Source: JALOAP01 sp964632355 (GTDB lineage: Bacteria > Chloroflexota > Dehalococcoidia > Tepidiformales > Tepidiformaceae). Taken from it: a stretch of DNA of 9,887 nucleotides. Below, one piece after another: positions 1 to 6,751 of this stretch. Every line of letters starts with the position of its first letter. Position 1 is the first letter of the stretch. The notes beneath the pieces were generated by a model. It was not told the origin of the DNA. It ran no database searches and saw nothing but the letters and a program-made list of their open reading frames with translations. The stretch covers positions 1 through 9,887 of the forward strand of contig CAZWBW010000101.1 in NCBI GenBank assembly GCA_964632355.1, in the 5' to 3' direction. A program made the position numbers and the translations under genes.

Positions 1-72
1 CATCGGCAACCAACCGCCTATCTCCCGCCTGTTAACAACCTCGCCGGTCACAACAACTAAGCACTGTTCGCT

Positions 73-109
73 GCGCCCTTTGGGCGCCTATCGCGCCCTC
101 TGCTACGAT
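73..109 (+). promoter_or_regulatory. Possible glyA promoter with an overlapping inverted repeat
   Basis: A -10-like TACGAT (104-109) lies 18 bp after a weak -35-like TTGGGC (80-85), which would start transcription near 115, shortly before glyA. The -35 region falls in a short perfect inverted repeat, GCGCCC-TTT-GGGCGC (73-87). That repeat could be a repressor site or the remnant of a hairpin ending an upstream gene. Both boxes are only partial matches, so this is tentative. In the first 70 bases of the window I see nothing else I can name. Confidence 0.3.
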
Positions 110-141
110 CTTCGTATTCCCCTCGCACGCCCGGAGGCCCC

Positions 142-1404
<1,263 letters not shown>

Positions 1405-1445
1405 GCCCGGCCTTCGAAGCCAACGAACACGCTGTCCTCACCCCA

Positions 1446-1480
1446 ACCCTCTCCCGCCGTGCGGGAGAGGGTCTTTTTTT
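1446..1480 (+). terminator. Intrinsic terminator of glyA
   Basis: A 12-bp perfect stem (1446-1457 with 1461-1472), a 3-base CGT loop, then one C and seven T (1474-1480). Its left arm is part of a REP-like sequence, CCTCACCCCAACCCTCTCCC (1436-1455), of a kind widely dispersed in bacterial genomes. The terminator therefore seems to be built from a repeat. No T-run follows on the minus strand, so it should act mainly for glyA. Confidence 0.9.
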
Positions 1481-1597
1481 CGCACTCCCCTTGCGTTGCG
1501 ATGCGGAAAGGTTCGGGTGTGAGGGGACGAAAGTTCGCGGGGTGAAGGGGGACGCTCCCTTACGGTCGCGGTACTGGTTCGTGCTCCGTCGGGAGTT

Positions 1598-1642
1598 GTT
1601 GGCCGATAGCCGACAGCCGATAGCCGCTGGCCAACGGCCAGC
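1598..1642 (+). repeat. Degenerate heptad array (consensus about GAYAGCC)
   Basis: Six consecutive 7-base units all end in GCC: GTTGGCC, GATAGCC, GACAGCC, GATAGCC, GCTGGCC, AACGGCC. The last units form a perfect 7-bp hairpin, GCTGGCC-AAC-GGCCAGC (1626-1642), directly behind the stop codon of the minus-strand SnoaL-like gene. It has no T-run, so it is at best a weak transcript end or RNA-stabilising structure for that gene. Confidence 0.75.
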
Positions 1643-1643
1643 C

Positions 1644-2030
1644 TCACTCCTGCACTTCGATCACGTACGACGTTATCTCGCGGATCTTCGCGTCCCGGGC
1701 GTGGCTGGTGAACCGGTACACATCGCAGAACGCGTACGACTGCCCGTTTTCGAACCGCAGGATGCCGTGCGCCGCCCCGACGTTCCCGTGCGTGATGATG
1801 TCGGTAATCTCCACCTCTTTTGCGCGCACATCCTGCATCTGTCGCAGGTCGTTCTCGAAGTTCTCCCGGCCTTCGATGCGCGTGTCGCCCACCCGGTTCC
1901 AGGTGACGTTGTCCGAGACAAAGCCAAGGATCCGGTCAACATCACCTTCGGCGAACGCGATGTTGAAGTCGCGCAGCTGCGCCTTCTTCGGCGCGTTTCC
2001 ACAGTCTTCGCTTGCAATGACGCGTACCAT
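1644..2030 (-). CDS. SnoaL-like / NTF2-fold family protein
   Basis: A 128-residue cytosolic protein of the nuclear transport factor 2 (SnoaL-like) fold. The sequence shows the usual pattern: a first helix FNIAFAEGDVDRILGFVSDNVTWNRVG, the loop IEGRENFENDLRQM, then alternating strands including VGAAHGILRFENGQSYAFCDVYRF and KIREITSYVIEV. Members range from small-molecule isomerases and cyclases to binding proteins, so no substrate can be assigned. The only usable in-frame start is the ATG at 2030: a TAG lies four codons upstream (TAG AAC CGC AGA ATG), and no clear Shine-Dalgarno precedes it. It lies 59 bases behind the thioesterase gene on the same strand and may be cotranscribed and translationally coupled with it. 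A heptad-repeat hairpin follows its stop. Confidence 0.82.
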   Translation of the reverse strand: MVRVIASEDCGNAPKKAQLRDFNIAFAEGDVDRILGFVSDNVTWNRVGDTRIEGRENFENDLRQMQDVRAKEVEITDIITHGNVGAAHGILRFENGQSYAFCDVYRFTSHARDAKIREITSYVIEVQE

Positions 2031-2089
2031 TCTGCGGTTCTACGGGGTGATCCGCCCTACGTGCAATGGTTCGTGTCACACAAGAACGG

Positions 2090-2914
2090 TTATCGCCGGT
2101 TCACGAGAATCGCCTGCGACACCCGCCCGATGGGCCCGTGCAGGTCGTGCACTACCGACTCCACCAACCCGATGCCGTACTCCTGCGCGGTCGCCTTCGT
2201 TTCGAGGCAGATCCACTCACCCTCCGGCATGCGGTGCAGGTGCAGCGAGATATCGGCATTGATGAAGCCCACCTGCTCGTCCGGGCGAATGTGGCCCAGC
2301 GCGTTCCCGAAGTCCGAGGTCGCGGCCAGCCGCACGAGCGGCGACGTCGCCTCGCCCTCCACGAAGGGTACGGGGATGCGAATCCACGCCGTGCCGCGCC
2401 CTCGCCCGGGTTCGCCATCCACCCGCCGCACCTCGACCGTGGTGTGAAAGCCGGGGTACCGGGTGGACTGCCGCTGGCGCTCCTCGGGCGGCAGGTTGTG
2501 CGCCAGCGCCTCGCCCATCGAGACCGTCGGGAGCGTTTCGTGGCTCGCCACCCAGCGCGGGGGCGGCAGTACCTGTTGCGGAAGCGCGACCTTCGAACGC
2601 CGGAGCAGGAGCGCCGTCGCCCGGCTCACCTCCACGCCATCGGAAAGCAACGACGCCTCGAGCACCGCGATGCGCTTCCCTTCGCGCACCACCCGCGCGG
2701 TCGCGGCGAGCGGCGCCTTCGGCACGGGGCGAAGCAGGTCGATGGTGAGCCGTGCCACCTGCAGCTCCGGGTCGCTGTTCGCCCGTTCGATGGCCCGCGC
2801 GAGCAGCCCCGCGGGCGGCCCACCGTGCAGCACGCCCGGGCCCCACGGGCTTCCCGCCCGCTCCGTTGGTACGAACAGGTCACCATCGCGCAGGAATACC
2901 GGCTCCTCCCCCAC
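2090..2914 (-). CDS. Acyl-CoA thioesterase family protein (TesB-like double hotdog)
   Basis: The product looks like a two-hotdog acyl-CoA thioesterase of the TesB-like/4HBT_3 kind, which hydrolyses acyl-CoA to free acid and CoA in the cytoplasm. The first hotdog carries GVLHGGPPAGLLARAIE (His30-Gly-Gly-Pro-Pro) and LTIDLLRPVP. The second carries ATSDFGNALGHIRPD, FINADISLHLHRMPEGEWICLE and GIGLVESVVHDLHGPIGRVSQAILV, all typical of the family. I place the start at GTG 2914 (274 residues) because GGAGG (2924-2920) sits five bases upstream. An ATG at 3046 would add 44 low-complexity Arg/Pro/Gly residues running through an intergenic heptad repeat, so it is unlikely. Physiological substrate unknown. 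The SnoaL-like gene follows, and the divergent neighbour is an alkyl sulfatase; a shared role in handling alkyl chains is possible but unproven. Confidence 0.82.
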   Translation of the reverse strand: MGEEPVFLRDGDLFVPTERAGSPWGPGVLHGGPPAGLLARAIERANSDPELQVARLTIDLLRPVPKAPLAATARVVREGKRIAVLEASLLSDGVEVSRATALLLRRSKVALPQQVLPPPRWVASHETLPTVSMGEALAHNLPPEERQRQSTRYPGFHTTVEVRRVDGEPGRGRGTAWIRIPVPFVEGEATSPLVRLAATSDFGNALGHIRPDEQVGFINADISLHLHRMPEGEWICLETKATAQEYGIGLVESVVHDLHGPIGRVSQAILVNRR

Positions 2915-2966
2915 GTGTACCTCCAGCAGTGGCGTTGGGGAGAGTCTACGTGGCACGAACGGTAAG

Positions 2967-2987
2967 GGCTGTCGGCCGTCGGTCCCC
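2967..2987 (+). repeat. Short heptad run between divergent genes
   Basis: Two clean units (GGCTGTC, GGCCGTC) and a decayed third form, in reverse orientation, the same heptad family as at 1598-1642. They lie in the gap between the thioesterase GTG and the sulfatase start. This supports treating the region as non-coding rather than as an N-terminal extension of the thioesterase. Confidence 0.55.
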
Positions 2988-3089
2988 GTCCTCGACCAAC
3001 CGGGACGACTGATACACCCCCGCCACCCCGGTCGCCCCGGGGACACCGTGACTTGATCGCGGCCGCGTCATGGTTAGTGGATCTCCGAT

Positions 3090-3106
3090 AAAGGAGGCAG
3101 GATATG
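3090..3106 (+). promoter_or_regulatory. Near-perfect ribosome-binding site that fixes the sulfatase start
   Basis: AAAGGAGG (3090-3097) is followed after six bases by ATG (3104-3106). This is the strongest Shine-Dalgarno in the window. It sets the reading frame MHPVDAAEATRLDYQDRQDF, which is one base out of phase with the body of the sulfatase. A poor -35-like TTGATC (3053-3058) lies upstream, but I see no convincing -10. Confidence 0.8.
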
Positions 3107-4931
3107 CATCCTGTCGATGCCGCTGAGGCCACGAGACTCGACTACCAGGACCGCCAGGACTTCCGAGGACGCCGACCGGGGGCTCGTTGCCAGCCTCGAA
3201 CCGGCAGTCGTTACTTCCAACGGCCGTGTTGTCTGGGACAACGATGCCTGGCGCTTCCTGGAAGCGCCGTGCCCGCCAACCGCCAACCCAAGCTTCTGGC
3301 GACAGGGCCAGCTCTGTTCCCGGCAGGGGCCCTTCCAGGTGACAGACGGTATCTACCAGGTGCGCGGGCTTGACCTGTCGAACATGACACTGATCGAGGG
3401 GGAGCGCGGCGTCATCGTCGTCGACCCCCTGATCTCAGTTGAAACGGCCAGCGCCGCGCTCGACCTGTACCGGAGGCACCGCGGCGACCGGCGAGTAACC
3501 GGCGTGATCCATACGCACTCGCACATCGACCACTTCGGCGGCATCGATGGCGTGTTGCCCGCCGAGGAGGTGCCTAGTCTTGCGCCCGATGGCTTCCTCG
3601 AACATGCGGTGTCGGAGAACGTCTTCGCCGGCACGGCGATGCTGCGGCGCGCTATCTACATGTACGGCGCGAGCCTGCCCAAAGGCCCGACGGGGAACAT
3701 TGGAACCGGCCTGGGACAGACCCAATCCACCGGCACAGTCAGCCTGCGAGCGCCCACCGTTGATATCACGCATACGGGCCAGGTCGAGACAGTGGATGGG
3801 GTCAGGTTCGAATTCCAGGTGACGCCCGATACCGAGGCCCCGGCTGAGATGAACTTCCTGGTCCCCGAACGGCGGGCGCTCTGCATGGCGGAGAACGCAA
3901 CCCACAACCTGCACAATGTGCTCACCCTGCGCGGGACCCAGGTCCGGGATACTCACACCTGGGCACGATACCTCGATGAAGCGATCCTCCGGTTCGGAGA
4001 CCGCGCGGACGTCCTGTTCGCCTCCCCCCACTGGCCGACGTGGGGCCGCGACCGCATCGGTACCTTCCTCGCAGAGCAGCGCGACCTCTACACCTACCTC
4101 CACGACCAGACGCTTCGGCTGATCAACCAGGGATATACCGGCGTGGAGATGGCGGAGATGATTGAGCTGCCGCCGCGCCTCGCACACGCCTGGCATGCCC
4201 GGGGCTACTACGGCTCCTTAAGTCACAACGTGAAGGCCATCTACCAGCGGTACATGGGCTGGTTCGACGGGCATCCATCGAGCCTGTGGGAGTATCCGCC
4301 GGAGGAATCGGCCAGGCGGTATGTGGATTGCATGGGCGGCGTGCAGTCTGTCATCGCCAAGGCTCGCGAGTACCTCGAGGCCGGTGACGCCCGCTTCGTT
4401 GCACAGCTCCTGAAGCACGCGGTATTCGCTGAGCCCGGCAATTCTGAAGCGAAGGAGCTACTGGCTACCGCGTACGAACGCCTCGGCTTCGAAGCCGAAT
4501 GTGGCCCATGGCGGAACTTCTACCTTACCGGGGCCCAGGAACTGCGAGGGAACGCCGCGCCCGACTCGCAGCCGCTCGAATTGCGCGGTGTGGGAACAGG
4601 GCTCACCGTCGACCAGGTCTTCGATTCGCTGGCCATTCGCGTGAACGGGCCACAGGCCGCCATGGACGAGGGTTTCTCCATCGCCTGGGACATTGCCGAC
4701 CTGGGAGAGCGCCACCGCATGACGCTCTCGAACGGCGCGTTGAGCCACAGTCGCGTGCCCCCGGGGACTGACGCCGACCTGTCGGTTCGCCTCACAAAGC
4801 AACAGCTCCTTGAGTTCGCCGGGGGCGCCGAGGTGCCAGCTACGAGCACCAGCGGCGACACAGGAATTCTTGACCGCCTCCGCACCCTGCTGGACGTGCC
4901 CGACCCGGGATTCGCCATCGTGACGCCCTAG
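3104..4931 (+). CDS. Alkyl sulfatase, metallo-beta-lactamase fold (apparent 1-base frameshift near the N-terminus)
   Basis: This is a relative of SdsA1/YjcS alkyl sulfatases, which hydrolyse primary alkyl sulfates such as dodecyl sulfate to alcohol and sulfate. The uninterrupted frame 3117-4931 gives 604 residues. Numbered in that frame, the zinc motif HTHSHIDH is 132-139, and the other expected ligands are Glu240 (TPDTEAPAEM), Glu259 (AENATHNLHN) and His305 (SPHW). The parts run in order: catalytic beta-lactamase-like domain (about 75-320), alkyl-sulfatase dimerisation domain (about 330-465) and SCP2-like C-terminal domain (about 475-600). The true start is almost certainly ATG 3104, behind an ideal ribosome site: it encodes ...LDYQDRQDF, and the family then continues EDADRGLVASL, which is read one base later. 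Removing one C at 3163/3164 gives a continuous 608-residue protein. No signal peptide is visible, whereas several relatives are exported. Glu codons favour GAG, unlike ileS, hinting at separate ancestry. Confidence 0.88.
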
Positions 4932-4957
4932 CCAGCAGGTCGCAGAGAACGCACGGA

Positions 4958-4988
4958 GGCCGCGGGCCGGGTCGTTGGGCCCGCGGCC
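4958..4988. terminator. GC-rich hairpin behind the sulfatase gene (no T-run)
   Basis: An 11-bp perfect stem, GGCCGCGGGCC (4958-4968) with GGCCCGCGGCC (4978-4988), encloses a 9-base loop and begins 26 bases after the sulfatase TAG. No T-run follows on either strand, so it is not a standard intrinsic terminator. It could pause polymerase or protect mRNA 3' ends. Its right arm merges into a heptad array. Confidence 0.45.
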
Positions 4989-5012
4989 ATCGGCCGTCGG
5001 CTATCGGCCATC
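4985..5012 (-). repeat. Heptad array of copy B, left end
   Basis: Four consecutive plus-strand units (GGCCATC, GGCCGTC, GGCTATC, GGCCATC) are the reverse complement of the GAYAGCC-type units found next to glyA. The first unit overlaps the right arm of the hairpin at 4958-4988. Confidence 0.7.
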
Positions 5013-5143
5013 CGCCTCGCAGGAGCACCGGAACCAGTACCGCGACCGTTTGGGAGCGTCCGCCACCACCACCCGCAGCAGCGCCACATCACCGGCGCAC
5101 TCGGTCCGCTCGGCGGGAGAGGGGCCGGGGGATGAGGGTTCAC

Positions 5144-5178
5144 CCGACAGCCGACGGCCGACCGCCTACCGCCTACCG
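5144..5178 (+). repeat. Heptad array overlapping the lipoprotein stop codon
   Basis: Five exact 7-base units in a row: CCGACAG, CCGACGG, CCGACCG, then CCTACCG twice. The minus-strand lipoprotein gene ends inside the last unit, where CTA (5173-5175) supplies its TAG stop. Confidence 0.7.
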
Positions 5179-6204
5179 CCCCCACGACGCCAGTTCGAAC
5201 GTCGCCAGCAGCCCGTTGTGGTCGCTGATGTAGAGCGGCGTGCCGTCCGGGCGCTGGCCCGGCTCGTGCGCGAACAACCCCGACGAAAGCGGCATCCATC
5301 CGTCCGTCATCAGGAAGTCCGTGCGCGCAGTGAGCGGCTCCTGTTCGCCCAGCACGCCAATGCGGCAACACGTGCCCACCCCTTCGGGCAATGGCACCAC
5401 GTCGACCAGCCCCGCTGCTTCGAACACACCGTAGACACCGCCGCCCGCCGGGTCGCTGACGCCCGCCATCACGATGACCGGCCCTTCGCCGCGGGTATTC
5501 TCGATCCATTCGACGAAGTGGCCTGCCTGGGCCTCACGGACACGGTCGCCGCCGCCGGTGAAGTGCGCCAGGTAGAGGTCGATTTCGCCCATGCCCTCGG
5601 GCCCCTTCACCACCACGTGGATCGCCGTGCGCCGCTCGCCCGTCTCCGATGTCCGCGGGTTCAGGCCGTCGTCGATCATTTCCATGCGAACGAGCGGGAA
5701 GCGGTCGGTGCGCACCAGGATGAGCTCGCCTTCTTCGAACCCGACCTGCTTCACGAGCGCGTCGCTCTGCTCCCGCGTCTGGCCCGGGAACCATGGGTTC
5801 GCCCGGGCGTAGAAGGGCTCCATCTTGAGCTCCTTCGCCAGCACCGCCGAAGCCGCCCCGTGCGCCTGCGTCCACGACGCCTCGTTGAAGCCGATGACGT
5901 CGGGGTCGAACGCCCGGAGCTCTTCGATAAGCATTGCGAGCCGCTCTTCGAAGGTATCGCTGAGCACCGGTTCGCTGGCATCGAGCGGCAACGGGCTCGC
6001 AAGGTTCACGAAGGCCACGCGGAGGTGCACGGGCGGTGCGGGCGGCACCGTCGCCCGGGCGGCCTCCTGCGACGCGGTGACCGTGACGGTGGCCGTTCGC
6101 CGGGCGGGTTCGGGCGCCCGCAGATCGCTTCCGCTGCAGGCAGCCAGCCCCACGGCGGCCAGTAACGCCGCCACCAGGAGGAGGAATCTACCGCTCATTG
6201 ACAT
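5173..6204 (-). CDS. Lipoprotein with endonuclease/exonuclease/phosphatase (EEP) fold
   Basis: A 343-residue protein. It begins with a lipoprotein signal (hydrophobic FLLLVAALLAAVGLAAC, lipobox LAAC, lipidated Cys23), then a Thr/Ala/Pro-rich linker to about residue 58, then an EEP-type domain. It should be tethered outside the cytoplasmic membrane. EEP landmarks are VAFVNLAS, FDPDVIGFNEASW (metal-binding Glu108), DLYLAHFTGGGD (His214), TDFLMTDG (Asp296) and YISDHNGLLATFEL (Asp328-His329). The usual GDFN block is replaced by AGVSDP (247-252), so both its Asp and Asn are missing; activity is uncertain. Substrate class (nucleic acid, phosphoinositide or other phosphodiester) cannot be told. The start is either Met1 (6204) or Met3 (6198); a G-run lies about 6 bases before Met3. 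The stop lies in a heptad array, and the start overlaps the ileS -35 box. Confidence 0.8.
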   Translation of the reverse strand: MSMSGRFLLLVAALLAAVGLAACSGSDLRAPEPARRTATVTVTASQEAARATVPPAPPVHLRVAFVNLASPLPLDASEPVLSDTFEERLAMLIEELRAFDPDVIGFNEASWTQAHGAASAVLAKELKMEPFYARANPWFPGQTREQSDALVKQVGFEEGELILVRTDRFPLVRMEMIDDGLNPRTSETGERRTAIHVVVKGPEGMGEIDLYLAHFTGGGDRVREAQAGHFVEWIENTRGEGPVIVMAGVSDPAGGGVYGVFEAAGLVDVVPLPEGVGTCCRIGVLGEQEPLTARTDFLMTDGWMPLSSGLFAHEPGQRPDGTPLYISDHNGLLATFELASWGR

Positions 6205-6227
6205 CCCCCGCAGGGCGCTGCTGTACT
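6198..6227 (+). promoter_or_regulatory. ileS promoter
   Basis: A perfect -35 box TTGACA (6198-6203) is followed after 18 bases by TGTACT (6222-6227), which matches the -10 consensus at four of six positions. Transcription would start near 6234, about 12 bases before Stem I of the T-box leader, which is where a T-box promoter should be. The -35 overlaps the start codons of the divergent lipoprotein gene. Confidence 0.65.
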
Positions 6228-6349
6228 GAACGGAACAGGCAACGACGGAGACGAGTAGCGCCCGTGCGCCTGCTCAGCGAGCCCCGGTTGGTGCGAAGGG
6301 GGCGCAGGAAGCGGCCGCGAAAATCCCTCCCGAGCCTCCGCCCGAACCG

Positions 6350-6384
6350 GGCTGTTGGCTATTGGCTCTTGGCCACTGGCCACG
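6350..6384 (+). repeat. Heptad array inside the T-box leader, left arm
   Basis: Five consecutive units (GGCTGTT, GGCTATT, GGCTCTT, GGCCACT, GGCCACG) start ten bases after the closing strand of Stem I. The first 18 bases (6350-6367) are complementary to 6532-6549 with a single G-U wobble. Confidence 0.72.
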
Positions 6385-6421
6385 GCGTTCGAGTGTGAAC
6401 GTGGCACACGCTTCGAACGCC
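6384..6421 (+). other. Strong hairpin within the T-box leader
   Basis: GGCGTTCGA (6384-6392) pairs perfectly with TCGAACGCC (6413-6421), and GTGTG (6393-6397) pairs with CACAC (6405-6409). The structure has a 7-base loop and a 3-base bulge. It sits where Stem II or III elements are expected, but I cannot match it to a named T-box stem. A second hairpin, GCACCAG/CTGGTGC (6496-6502/6521-6527), follows and may be Stem III. Confidence 0.6.
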
Positions 6422-6528
6422 GGCAGCCCCTAGTAGACGCGGACGGACGCCCACCGTTACCGGGCTGGAGTGCATGATGGCCTGGCAAAGGCGACGCACC
6501 AGCGGGTCGAATGTGGACTACTGGTGCC

Positions 6529-6556
6529 AACAGCCGATAGCCAACAGCCAACAGCC
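6529..6556 (+). repeat. Heptad array inside the T-box leader, right arm
   Basis: Four consecutive units (AACAGCC, GATAGCC, AACAGCC, AACAGCC) end 29 bases before the T-box sequence. They are in the opposite orientation to the array at 6350-6384, so the two can pair in the transcript. Confidence 0.72.
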
Positions 6557-6607
6557 TCCTCGAGTGCCCGCCTCGTGCGGGAAACAGGGTGGTACCGCGG
6601 GCCTGCA

Positions 6608-6640
6608 CGCTCGTCCCTGTGGCCGGGACGAGCGTTTTTT
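6608..6640 (+). terminator. T-box-controlled intrinsic terminator of ileS
   Basis: A 10-bp perfect stem, CGCTCGTCCC (6608-6617) with GGGACGAGCG (6625-6634), has a 7-base loop and is followed by six T (6635-6640). Bases 6609-6617 are also the 3' strand of the antiterminator, so the two structures exclude each other. An untranslated stretch of 111 bases then leads to the ileS start. Confidence 0.92.
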
Positions 6641-6751
6641 CGTGGACGCCTCGTCTCGCTCGTGCAGAAATCACCATAAGTGGGTACGACGGTAGTGGCG
6701 TTCGCGGTTCCATTCCCGGCGCCATCTCAGCATCGCCCAGCGGAGTTCGCA

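Larger units (their letters stand above)
1436..1642 (+). repeat. Composite intergenic repeat, copy A (REP-like + core + heptads)
   Basis: This fills the gap between glyA and the SnoaL-like gene. In order it holds a REP-like segment (1436-1472, doubling as the glyA terminator), a spacer, a core (1551-1587) starting GACGCTCCC and containing CGGTCGCGGTACTGGTTC, and a heptad array (1598-1642). The core recurs inverted at 5022-5060 with 35 of 37 aligned bases identical plus a 2-base gap, and the segment order is the same there. No convincing reading frame occupies it. Whether it is a non-autonomous mobile element or a structural intergenic repeat cannot be decided from two copies. Confidence 0.6.
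4985..5178 (-). repeat. Composite intergenic repeat, copy B (inverted)
   Basis: This fills the convergent gap between the sulfatase and lipoprotein genes. Read on the minus strand it holds a heptad array (5178-5144), a REP-like segment (about 5139-5111) ending in CCCCTCTCCCGCC, a spacer, the conserved core (5060-5022) and a second heptad array (5012-4985). REP-core-heptad order matches copy A at 1436-1642 in opposite orientation. I see no credible gene here; the frames that cross it are simple Arg/Pro-rich shadows. Confidence 0.6.
6246..6640 (+). promoter_or_regulatory. T-box riboswitch leader of ileS (isoleucine-tRNA sensing)
   Basis: A T-box leader binds uncharged tRNA and lets transcription continue into the synthetase gene. 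Stem I closes with CGGAG (6246-6250) to CTCCG (6336-6340). It carries the AGTA motif (6254-6257), a helix CCTGC/GCAGG (6269-6273/6304-6308), the AGCGAGCC bulge region (6276-6283) and the GGTGCGAAG distal loop region. The likely specifier is ATC (6323-6325, Ile), although the base after it is C rather than the usual purine. The T-box AGGGTGGTACCGCG is at 6586-6599. The antiterminator pairs CAGGG (6585-6589) with CCCTG (6615-6619), bulges TGGTACC (6590-6596), and pairs 6597-6602 with 6609-6614. This sequesters the terminator's 5' arm, so control is by transcription attenuation. The segment between Stem I and the T-box (about 245 bases) is long and contains heptad repeats. Confidence 0.93.

Noticed and set aside
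2915..3046. A 44-residue N-terminal extension of the thioesterase from ATG 3046
   Set aside because: The extension is low complexity, passes through a heptad repeat and lacks a ribosome site, whereas GTG 2914 has GGAGG at five bases and matches the family's start.
5022..5060. The plus-strand repeat core contains CAGTACCGCG and GCGTCC, resembling a T-box/antiterminator
   Set aside because: No upstream Stem I, no GGGTGG, no matching 5' arm and no T-run terminator are present. The likeness covers about ten bases and is probably chance.
4928..5509. A minus-strand frame of 193 codons through the sulfatase-lipoprotein gap
   Set aside because: It overlaps the lipoprotein gene out of frame and is otherwise composed of repeat sequence.
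6603..6667. CTGCACG (6603-6609) is complementary to CGTGCAG (6661-6667), suggesting a third alternative fold of the switch
   Set aside because: The downstream strand exists only after the terminator has been passed, and seven pairs in such GC-rich DNA are easily fortuitous.
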